In this document: positions 32,386 to 42,028 of the stretch, in pieces
Layout: every line of letters begins with the position of its first letter
Position numbering within the stretch: the stretch's first letter is position 1
DNA from: Austropuccinia psidii
Lineage: Eukaryota > Basidiomycota > Pucciniomycetes > Pucciniales > Sphaerophragmiaceae
Length of the DNA stretch: 64,000 bases
Direction of reading: 5' to 3'
NCBI GenBank assembly: GCA_023105745.1
Contig: JALGQZ010000003.1
Coordinates: 74,498,696 to 74,562,695, forward strand
The notes under the pieces: model-generated
The model's database searches: none
Seen by the model: the letters and a program-made list of their open reading frames with translations, nothing else
Told to the model about the DNA's origin: nothing
Translations under genes and position numbers: made by a program

Positions 32386-33714
32386 ATGCCATTCACGAAA
32401 AAAGGAAAAGAGCGTAAAAGGGAACTCGCGAGAAAGCGTCGGGCTGAGGAAGGAAAGTGTGAGTTACTCGCTTAATCTCAGTGTATATATGCTTCCACAT
32501 TTATGTGGCACCCTCATTGGGCCCCACGGAAGAACATTGGCTTTAGTCGGTTCAGATTGTGCCAATGTCATGTGGGCTCCAACAGGGAAGTCAAAGGATG
32601 TGTGCCAAAGAAAGCTCCTTGGCAGTATCTGATATCTTGTGTGCTTCAACACATAGTGATCCCTCAACCACTCGGGAATAGTAGCAGATCCCAAAAGACA
32701 AATGAGCGCAAAACAAGCCGAATGAATAGGTTGTTTTCCTCCTCTCGCCCAACAGCACAAATATCAATGCCAGTATCAGCAAATATCACCCCAAGTGAAA
32801 TTCGGAGGGTTGTGGATGTCAATCAGATCAAACGCATTCACTTTGGCCGTGTGGCAATTTTCTCTTCAACCGGATTACTCATTGCCCTTGTCGAATTCCG
32901 ACCATTCACAACAATGAGTGAAGTCGAGGTCGATCAATGGGATGAATTATCACAATTCCTATTTCGCGAAAAGAGATTCACCGACCTGATTGCAACCAAT
33001 GGAGCATTACTGGAGGGATTTATGTTCGCAATTGGGTGGCGCAAATGCAGCACCAAGAATGAACAATTTGGTCTGTATGGAAGTGTTGGGAAAATTGAAA
33101 ACGCAAAAGATGAATGGCAGAACCGAGGTCCCAATCTTAGCTCGGTGGGTTGCATTCTAGGTCAATCCTTACGATATGTTGGGGATAATTTATTTGAGAG
33201 GATTCAAAATTGCTACAATTCATTGGGGGTTCCGTCTTTTGATCAAGTCAACTATGAAGGCGATATTCCGGCAAATCAGGGTGCATTCGAGTTCGCTTCC
33301 GCACTCACTTTCACCATGAATGGATTCAAAAACTCACCTCATCTTGATAAGGATGCATCGCTGTATGCTTTGGGATGGTGGTTTCAAGCTGATAAGCGGA
33401 CCAGCCAAATTCAAAGAGATGCGTCAAAGCGGTGTACAGGTGGAAAATTGATTTTCCCAAATGAGCATTTTTGGATTGATCTATCCGCATGTCATGGGCT
33501 CATTCAGGTAGTGTGAGCCAGTAGTACATTTGTTCATTATACTGATCCAGCACAGGACAACGAAAGCACGACACTAGTGGGTATGTCCGCACAATGTTCA
33601 AGCAGGTTAGCAAAAACAATGCGGCAAAAAAGCCATGGCTATTATGAGATTGCCGAGAGAGCGGGCTATCAAATCAGGGATGGTAATACAATCTCATGCC
33701 AATTCAAAGATTGA
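32386..33714 (+). pseudogene. TET/JBP-like 2OG-Fe(II) oxygenase, one in-frame TGA
   Basis: A short basic first exon (MPFTKKGKERKRELARKRR, 32386-32458, donor GTGAGT) is followed by an intron whose acceptor I cannot fix. From about 32760 the protein is continuous: VDVNQIKRIHFGRVAIF, FTTMSEVEVDQWDELSQF, ATNGALLEGFMFAIGWRK, FASALTFTMNGFKNSPHLDKD. The HxD iron-binding pair is H 33340-33342 and D 33346-33348. GGKLIFPNEHFWIDLSACHG follows, and the distal iron ligand is the His of FVHYTDP (33535-33537). A TGA at 33514-33516 stands where I expect TGG (Trp); coding then continues to TGA 33712. This matches the Tet-like oxygenases of basidiomycetes, relatives of enzymes that oxidise 5-methylcytosine or thymine in DNA. 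The activity here is inferred. Confidence 0.8.
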
Positions 33715-33840
33715 GGAGATTTGCATGTGTGTTGGGTAAGTAATGGTGGGGTAAGGAAGAGGACAATATACACAAGGATTGGATGGATTCTAGTGCGGGA
33801 GATGGGGTGTCTGACATGAAAAAGGGGTGAAGTGGATTAT

Positions 33841-33862
33841 GTACGGTGGCATGCCATCGTAC
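33841..33862. other. 22-bp palindrome P3
   Basis: Half-site GTACGGTGGCA followed by its inverse with one mismatch (TGCCATCGTAC). It is 126 bp after the end of the oxygenase gene, in the gap between convergent genes B and C. Confidence 0.75.
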
Positions 33863-33894
33863 ATCTGTCCTGGTTTGTTGCTATTGTCCAGGAT

Positions 33895-34440
33895 GCCAAT
33901 GCTTCACACGCGAATCCTCATGCTTGTGCAGGTTCTGACAATGCTAAAAGTTCCTTACGCCTATGCGGGGTGCCAACGCTACACACGCCAATCCTTGGGC
34001 CTGTGCAGGCTCCCGAAAATTTACACGCCAATCCTTACGCCTTTACAGGCTTTCGACGATTCACACGCCAATTCTTACGCTTGTGAAGCTTCCCCACAAT
34101 GCTGAAAATTTCTTGGCCTGTGCAGGATCCCAAGAATTCACACGCCAATTCTTACGCCTGTGCAGGCTCCCAACAATTCACACGCCAATCCTTATGCTTG
34201 TGAAGGGTCCCAAAAGTGCTAAAATTCCTTACGCCTGTACAGGCTTCCGACGATTCACACGCCAATCCTTACGCATGGGAGGGTTGCCAACAATGCTGAC
34301 AAATTCTTACGCCTGTGCAGGCTCCCAACAATTCACACGCCAATCCTTATGCCTGTGCAGGCTCCCAACAATTCACACGCCAATCCTTACGCCTGTGCAG
34401 CCTCCCGACAAGTCACACGCCAATCCTTTTGCTTTTTAAG
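33895..34440. repeat. 40-bp minisatellite array, about 12 decayed copies
   Basis: The unit is close to CAGGCTCCCAACAATTCACA plus CGCCAATCCTTACGCCTGTG, seen cleanly at 34317-34396 and with drift further left. Open frames across it are repeat artefacts. It lies between the oxygenase and the Zn2Cys6 gene. Confidence 0.85.
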
Positions 34441-34869
34441 GTTCCAGACAATTTAAACAATTTGATACATGAGTAAGATTAATAGCGTGTGACCATAGGA
34501 AAGGCCATGTTTCACGAATCTGGACTGGATTGCTCACATACGGGAACCTGCCGCTTTTTTACAGTTAAGAATGGATATGGCTCTAAACCATGGAAGAAGA
34601 AAATATAGGAGACGGTAATGGTAACTATTGGCGCATTTTGGGAAAAAGAGGTTCACAAAAACAAATACTCACTCAAACTCTTGGTGGGGCACTTACAAAA
34701 ATAATTCTCACGCAATCAGGGTTTTTCTCTAAGGAGGAAATATATAATTTTTACGTGAACAAAGAATGTAATAGAAATTGAACATAAAAATGATTGAATA
34801 CAAATAGCTTATTTAAAAGAAAGTATTACAAAAGATAAAAAGTGGAAATAATGAGATTTTTTTAATTTT
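34441..34869. other. Spacer 3' of the Zn2Cys6 gene
   Basis: No supported gene. A 63-codon plus-strand open frame (34590-34781) has no recognisable features. The region would contain the terminator of the minus-strand gene. Confidence 0.3.
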
Positions 34870-36243
34870 TTATTTTTCTAAGTATTTTGAGACTATTCCG
34901 GTAATGTCCTCCTTTGGATAAGCCTCCAGTGCCTGGGCAAGGAGGCGGTTTAGTTCGTCCCGGAATTCCCGGTGCAGCTCATTTCGATGAGTTGCATCCA
35001 CGAAAGGAATCATGTGGAGCAAGCAACGATGCTCCAACAAGATTTGGTTGATCGAATCGTGGACGATAGCTCGAGGAATCATTAGGGTCGGTCGCAGGTC
35101 GGTGAATTCGTGGGAATGAGACGAGCTTGGCACCGGGGGGGAGGAGGCGTTGGGGTTCTCGGGGGCACTGGAAGGGATATCTGGGGAGGGAACCGGGGTT
35201 GGAGTGGAGGGGGGGGAATGGAAGGGGAAGGTGGGCGAGTCGGGTAAGAAGAAGGGGGAGGGGGATGGGGATTGGGAATTGGGGATCCCACGGGCGTATC
35301 GTCGATGATGATGATCGAGCGAGGAGTGGCGGGACGATCTGGAGATGGTCAAAGAAAAGGTGAGGAAAAGTTGAGAGGAGTGAAGAAAGAGAAGTGGTGA
35401 CTTACCATTAGGTTCCTCCGTGGATTGCGTAGGAGCCACCTCAGGTTCTGGCTCACAAGTCGTATTGTCCTCAGGTGGTTGGGACGATGGACTTGGGCCA
35501 GGAATAGGTGGCTCTTCCGTTTGGGAGGGTTCTAGAAAAGGAGTAAGAGTCAGTTCACTCGACTCGAAAGTGAAAGTGAAAATGAAATGAAACTTTGGCT
35601 GCTTACCGCGGAATAATTCCTCAGACCATCGGGTGCCACTCGGGCCTGGAGTGGGTTGCCAGGGGGTTTGCTCGCGAGGCAAACTAGCAACGGGAGAGTC
35701 TTGTCGGGGGGGATTCGGGGGGTTTTGTTCTATGCGAAATGGAAAAAAGTCAATATTATTGCGTGAAGAGAAATGAGATAAGGAGGAGAAAGAAAACTTA
35801 CTTTGGCGTTTGAATCCCATCGGTGACAAGACATGGTGACGATCAGCCCAAGCTCGAATGTCCTCTCGCCATCGCCATCCTTCATTGGCCGGATAATCAC
35901 TTCGCTCCGGTCGAGGAGTGAAGTGACCATCGGATGGTGGCCTAGGAGGGGGAGTGGACAAATCGATACTGGAGGGGACAGGGCTAATCGTCCGGAATCG
36001 TTCCCGTTGGCCTGTTTGGGGGCCCAGCGTCCATTCACGCTCGGAAATGGTTTCATCATCGCCGACCACAAAGGAGTCCTTGCGAGGGCGTCTTGGGCGA
36101 GAACTCCTCTGGCCTCGTGGTCGGAAGGGGCGGACAACGAACGAACATTTCTTGTGTGCTTGTCGGCAAGCATCACAAGCGTCGTTCGTTGTCGAGGAAC
36201 GAATGCAGGGGATACCCTGCTTGGTGCATAAAGTGCACGACAT
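34870..36243 (-). pseudogene. Zn(II)2Cys6-cluster protein, proline-rich (gene C), probable frameshift
   Basis: Start ATG at 36243 (minus). Residues 3-33 carry C-x2-C-x6-C-x9-C-x2-C-x6-C, the spacing of the fungal Zn(II)2Cys6 DNA-binding cluster, with basic residues behind it (RPRGQRSSRPRRPRKD). A long Pro/Ser-rich part follows, then a helical C-terminus (IPRAIVHDSINQILLEH, LLAQALEAYPKEDITGIVSKY). Three introns fit GT-AG rules: 35730-35801, 35532-35606 and 35339-35405. After the third, the sensible frame (RSIIIIDDTPVGSP) differs by one from the frame of the C-terminus, so a base is probably lost or gained among the G-runs at 35130-35220. By family it would be a transcription factor in the nucleus; its targets are unknown. 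Confidence 0.7.
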
Positions 36244-36821
36244 CTAAAAACAAAACAAGCGAGGTTAGTAACTGCATACAAAGTAAACAATCAAGAAAGA
36301 AAATGAAGGCATACAATGAATTATATAAATTTAAAACGGAATCAAATTAAAAATGCTCTAGTCGGAAGTTTTTAAAAGTCTGGAAGGAAGTCGTGAAGAA
36401 AGAAAAATATTAATATCGGTACATAATGTTGACAAAAGTTAAAAAACGAGGTAACGCACGAGGTGGATAGAAGGGAGCTTCTGAGCGGATCAGAAGAATA
36501 AACAAAAAGCGAGCAGGAAGGGGAGTGGGTTAGTTGAGTGCGAAAGAAAAGACTGGAAAGGCAGGAAGACGAGGGGCAATACGCACAAGGACAAACGCGG
36601 GTGAGGTTGAACGAAGTGGAGCGGGTGAGAAAGAAAGTGAAGTGCGTGTCGTGTGAAGATGGTCTTTTATAGCGTGGTGAAGCTGAGACGATCTCAGCAG
36701 TTTCAGCACCCGCAAAAGTCTCAGCTTCAAGGCGTGTGGGCAAAATTGAAGCTGAGTCTCAGCGAATGCTGCAACTGGGAAGTGAAATGCTCGCGTGGTG
36801 CAGAAGAACAATGGGGGTCTG
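36244..36821. other. Upstream region of the Zn2Cys6 gene
   Basis: No gene is seen. From about 36660 the words GCTGAG and CTCAGC become frequent, and they continue to about 37840. This is the likely promoter side of gene C. Confidence 0.35.
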
Positions 36822-37568
36822 GCTGAGTATTTCAATTTATTGAATTGTCAAGCTGAGTCAAATCCCCTTTGTTTCCTTAAATTGCCACCCGATCACCCAG
36901 GAGGGTGGTCGTGAGGCCCTTGTTGAATGTGCATTGTGGGTGCAATGCACAAGTGACCCATGCAGATATGCACCCGGTGCATTTGGTCACAAGTGACCGC
37001 AGCAAGATCACCGGCCTTATGGCCTGGTGATAGTATTTGAACAAAGGGGGGGGCTGTAGGACAAGTGAATACAGCGTGAGCTTGCCTCGACCCATTGCTC
37101 AGGTTTGCTTTTGGGTCATAATTGAAATGCTCAGTGGCTGAACATTTTAATTGCACAGTAATTGAACAATTGATATAACAATATCAAATGCACCGCTGAG
37201 TATTGCAATTTATTAAATTGTCAAGCTGAGTCAAATCCCCTTTCTTTCCTTAAATAGCCACCCGATCACCCGGGAGGGTGGTCGTGAGGCCCTTGTTGAA
37301 TGTGCATTGTGGGTGGAATGCACAAGTGACCCATGCAGAAATGCACCCGGTGCATTTGGTCACAAGTGACCGCGGCAATATTACCAGCCGTATGGCTTGG
37401 TAATAGTATGTGAACAAAGGGGGGGCTGTAACACAAGTGAATACAGCGTGAGCTTGCCTCGACCCATTGCTTAGCTTTGCTTTCGGGTCATAATTGAAAT
37501 GCTCAGTGGCTGAACATTTTAATTGCACAGTAATTGAACGATTGATATAACAATATCAAATGCACCAT
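36822..37568. repeat. Two tandem copies of a 373-bp unit
   Basis: Copy 1 is 36822-37194 and copy 2 is 37195-37568, both starting GCTGAGTATT and containing GAGGGTGGTCGTGAGGCCC and TTTAATTGCACAGTAATTG. They differ by scattered substitutions. No coding potential is evident; the short open frames in both copies are equivalent and appear spurious. Confidence 0.85.
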
Positions 37569-38763
37569 GCTGAGCCATTGCTCAGTCGTCTTTGTATGCC
37601 CACAATCTGAGCATTTGGCACAGCATCGGGTGACATTTCAGCCAGCTGCAGCATTTCACACGCTTTGGTGAAGTGCTCCAAACTGAGCCTTCCAATGAAC
37701 TATTGCAAAAATAGTTCATTCCATGGCTTTACTGAGCACTTTCACACGGTGCTTTTGACCATGATATGCTCAGCTTGCGTGTGCAAATCGGGTGAAACGC
37801 AATGCTGAGCATGTGGCACATGAGCTACGTATATGCAAACGATCCGAAGGTGCATGCACATTCGCTATATGCATGCAGGCTCAAGTAGTATAACACCTTC
37901 CTGATCTGTACAGCCAACACTGTAGTACACAGTACACCTGTGTAAATGTATGCTGCGGGGCAGAGCAAAAGCTGTTCAGCAATGTAACATGAAAATCACG
38001 TCAAGCCATTGAGTCAAATATCTCAACTGCATACCTTTGGTGCACCTTTTTGCAGAGCTCTGCCTAACAATGGCATAGACGCGGGTGTAATCCGAGTTAA
38101 TGAAAGTGGGTCATAATGGGATGACTTATTATTTGGGTAATACACAAACAGTGGATTCACTCCGGTGCCATTGTCGGGGCCAACAATGACTGGCCCTGCT
38201 TGTTCATTGGCGGGAAGCCACACGCTTTCATACGCACCCCCGATGGGTCATACGCAGGCAACTTTCACACGCCTGGAAGACATTTGACTGCCAGTCTTCC
38301 AGCTGCCTATTTTCTTGGTCGGGTTGTCAGCGTGACTGCAGACGCTCACCCGCTTGCGCGTGGAAACCTGAGGCCAATCAGTGTGGATTTGCTTCAGCCT
38401 CATCCACATTAGAATAACAATCCCAGCCTATGATTGCTGAGGCTGGACATGTTTGCGTGGGTATCTCCCACCGCGGGTCATTTTCTTCACGTTCTCACAC
38501 ACCCCGCCCAAGTTGTGGCACCTGGCTTGCAGCCAAAAAATCCCTTGGGCGTGTGGCCTCTTTCCTCCGGAGTTCTGTACGCGCGTGAGGCAAAGACCCG
38601 GATGCCAATCTCGGTAGATTAGTACTCGCCTCAAACGCCATAGGGGTGAATGTATATGTGGATCACGGCTCACGGCTGGCGCCCCCTTTGATCATCCCAC
38701 ACATTCCCCCCTGAAAGCCCAGTATGCATCAGTCAGCAAAAAACTTCAGGCAAAACCAAAGTC
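37569..38763. other. Non-coding interval between gene C and the SNF2 gene
   Basis: No gene I can support. The GCTGAG/GCTCAG word continues until about 37840. Several short open frames lack any family features. Confidence 0.35.
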
Positions 38764-38789
38764 ATGTTCGGTGGCATGCCACCGAACAT
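38764..38789. other. 26-bp perfect palindrome P4
   Basis: ATGTTCGGTGGCA is followed directly by its exact inverse, giving a perfect 26-bp palindrome. It is the best member of the palindrome family and lies in the divergent gap between the Zn2Cys6 and SNF2 genes. Confidence 0.85.
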
Positions 38790-38900
38790 AACTCACCCGC
38801 CCACACACAAACATCCCTACAGTGAGATTGCCCTTTGAAACTGCCAACATTGCCCAGTAGGTCCCTGTGCAACAATTAACCTGGGGAGGATACGCTCATT

Positions 38901-38922
38901 GTTCGCTGTCACACCAGCGAAC
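38901..38922. other. 22-bp palindrome P5
   Basis: GTTCGCTG...CAGCGAAC with an unpaired centre (TCACAC). It is 112 bp beyond P4 and 368 bp before the SNF2 start codon. Confidence 0.7.
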
Positions 38923-39289
38923 ATGACTGCATGCCTCTAATATGCCCTCCACAATAACTTGCTCCAACCCACCCAATTTCAGATATGCTAATGTCAACCT
39001 TGTTCCACCAAAGGTTTTGTACCTTGCTGCAGATCCAGCAAAATATCGGTGCACCCACATTTTGGCCACCTTGCCTTGATATATGCCCCAAATTGGATAT
39101 GAAAATTGTCAGCCCAAGACGCCCACCCCCATCAAGACCATGCACGTAACCACAGGCCATCCCCCTTTTGGCCTGTTGCTGCCACTCATATAAGTTCCCC
39201 ACCTGCGCTTATTCCTCTTCATTCCCTTTAGCTAACCCTTCCCAATCATATAATTCTCAACTGTCCCCAAATAATTGAACATAGCCATA

Positions 39290-41857
39290 ATGTCAACCCC
39301 TTCACAACCACTTTGCATTGGGATGATTAATATTTGTATTCAAATAAATAGTGATATAACCTTAAAGCCTGAGAATTCCCACTTAGGTTCTTGGATTATC
39401 CTATGGTACAATCAACACAACATATTCGTATATCTCCCCAATCACCAGCATGCTATTGGCTCTCTCCCGGGAACCCTTTCCCAAACGTTGATACCATTCC
39501 TTGGGGCACCAAAAACGTTCATGCACTGTGGTCCTGGTGGGGCATGGATTGAAAATTGCCAAACCAATCCTACTCAAATATTATTTGTTGAGGGAGTATT
39601 TATGACTGATGCCAATGATCCCTCCTCATCTCAGAAACCCAATCTAGCATTGATGTTCTTCACATGGTATCCAAACATTCTATTCATAATGGAAAGCTTT
39701 CGAACGCAAGATTTCAAGCTTAAAATGCCCAAAGAATATGACTGTACTACTCATTGTCAATGTCAACTCTTTACTCCGACATTTCCCGCTTCAAACTCGA
39801 CGCCTGCTTCATATCCTGCTGTTTCATCATTGATTTCCAAGCAAAAACTGATACAATTACCCAGTGGATCAGACCTCCCCATGATGACCCCGCCCCATGC
39901 CATTATTCAAACCCCCCTCCTCCCTCATCAAAAGACCGGACTAGCGTTTCTCTGGGATCGAGAAATCCCCAATGGCCAATCAGCCCGTAACCTTTGGGCC
40001 ACCTCACCCCCAGGATCCACTTTCAATGCCAGGCACATCATTACAAACAAGGTCGTTAGCTCATTTGAATCCCTTTCGACCAATACCCCTCTTGGAGGCC
40101 TGCTCGCGGATGATATGGGATTAGGTAAAACCATTCAGGCCATTGCTCTAATTGGTACCTCCAAGGAGCGGATGATTGCAAACCCCCATCGCTCCACGCC
40201 CACCATGATCATCTGCCCCCCTCGCTTAATTACCAACTGGCAATCAGAAATATCCAAGCATGCTCAGGCTGGAGCGCTGCATTCCAAAATCTACCATGGT
40301 CCCACTCGTCACTCATTATCCAAAGACGACATCTTAAAAAATGATATCATCATCACTTCTTACAATACTATCACCCAAGAATTTAAGCAAACCAATCCCT
40401 CTACATCATTCATTTTTCAAATCAATTGGCATCGTATAATTTTGGATGAAGCACAGTGAGTGGCTGAGCTTAAATGATTCAAATTACCTTTTATATCCAA
40501 TAACCCTTGCCCCATCTTATAGCTATATTCGCTCTCAATACACTGCCACTCACCGTGCCATTAATAGCCTCCTTTCATCCCGTCGAATATGTTTAACGGG
40601 CACACCTATTCACAACACCATTTATGACCTTTTGGGCATAATATCATTCATCACTCAACCCCAGAGCGCCAATCAAGATAACTGGTCACCATTTATCCTG
40701 AGTAGTCTTTCCAAAGGTTGCAATGATATCTTGCATTTGGCATTGCGGCATTTAAGTTTGCGCCGCACCAAAACCACACATCTCGAATCCCTCCCCACTA
40801 TTAGCCATCATTATGAGCTGCTCCCACTCAACCCGACCATGCAGCAAGAATATTCCATATTATATGAAGAATTCCTATCATCCAAAAGCAAAGCACCAGG
40901 AGAATTTTTCAGAAATATTAATAAGCTGCGAATATGTTGTAACCATCACATCATGCTTAACACAATTGCGGAGGCGGATTTGGAAGACCCCGAGGGCAGG
41001 AGCACTCAGGATAAATCGCCAACAATCACACGAACTATTGTGGATGTCGAAACATGCATGATGAGTAGTAAAATTGCCCACCTCCTACAAAGATTAATGA
41101 AGAACAAACAAACAAGGTGTGGTCCAACCAAATCGGTGGTTTACTCCCAATGGACCCAATATCTAGATTTGTGCGTTAATTCTAATATGCATCCATTACC
41201 AATTGAATCCATCTGACTTTTTTATATTGTAGAATTGGTATTGCCCTTGCCCATCACTCTATCATTTCAGCACGAATTGATGGAACAATTACAGCACGAG
41301 CACAGGAGAAGGCACTGGATACTTTCTTCAATAATCCTGAATGTGAAGTACTGATTGCATCCATTGCCGCAGCTGGAACTGGCCTCAATATAACTTGTGC
41401 TAATACGGTCTATTTAATGGTGAGGGGACCCCCAAAATTCTGCCCTGATTTGCGGCCCCTGACATCCACATTTCCAGGAGCCCAATTGGAACCCAGCCAT
41501 TGAGGCTCAGGCTGTTGATCGTCTACATCGTATTGGCCAACAACGACCTGTACAGGTCATCCACTATATCACTCCTCATTCAGTTGAGGTCAACATGCGG
41601 AAGGTACCTTTCAAGATCATCTTTGAGCCTAATTGTATTTCTATTCTAAAATCCTTCCTTATGGAAATGCCATTTTCCAAACACCAATAGGTCCAAGAAA
41701 AGAAAAAATCATTAACTGCGTGAGCCTTACTGATATTCTATAATTTGTGTTTGACCGAGTTGATAACTCTTGTTCACCCTGGCATAGGTCCACAATTATG
41801 AACACCATGAGTTGGATCGAACTCCTTCAATATTTCCTCAATGAAAATGAGCAATAG
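39290..41857 (+). CDS. SNF2-family ATPase (RAD5/RAD16-like core), intact
   Basis: The start is ATG 39290 (MSTPSQPLCIG). Five GT-AG introns (40456-40522, 41171-41232, 41420-41477, 41604-41690, 41720-41787) leave 2226 coding bases, 741 residues, without a stop. Motifs: PLLPHQKTGLAFLWDRE, Walker A DDMGLGKT (about 274-281), DEAH (386-389, the His codon split by intron 1), LTGTPIHNTIYDLLG, and helicase-C motifs ASIAAAGTGLNITCANTVYLM and VDRLHRIGQQRPVQV. RAD5, RAD16 and HLTF usually carry a RING finger between the lobes; none is visible here. The family uses ATP to translocate on DNA and move nucleosomes or proteins. Trypanosome JBP2 fuses an SNF2 and a TET/JBP domain, which makes the neighbourhood with the oxygenase notable. 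Confidence 0.9.
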
Positions 41858-42028
41858 AGTATTATTGCTAAGGGAGACGGTGATACATTTCAATTCATAT
41901 TGTCTATATTCTAACATATTTAGCAAGTTGTTGCATCCTTAAGAGATAATAATCCAATTTTATTACACCTGCACAAATAATTCACAAAATGACAATTTGT
42001 AACGGTGCTATAGATTTATATTACTAAG

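Noticed and set aside
32503..32700. Start of the TET/JBP-like protein at the first ATG of the long open frame
   Set aside because: The first 60 or so residues read like intron or untranslated sequence, and a short basic exon at 32386 with a good donor is a better N-terminus.
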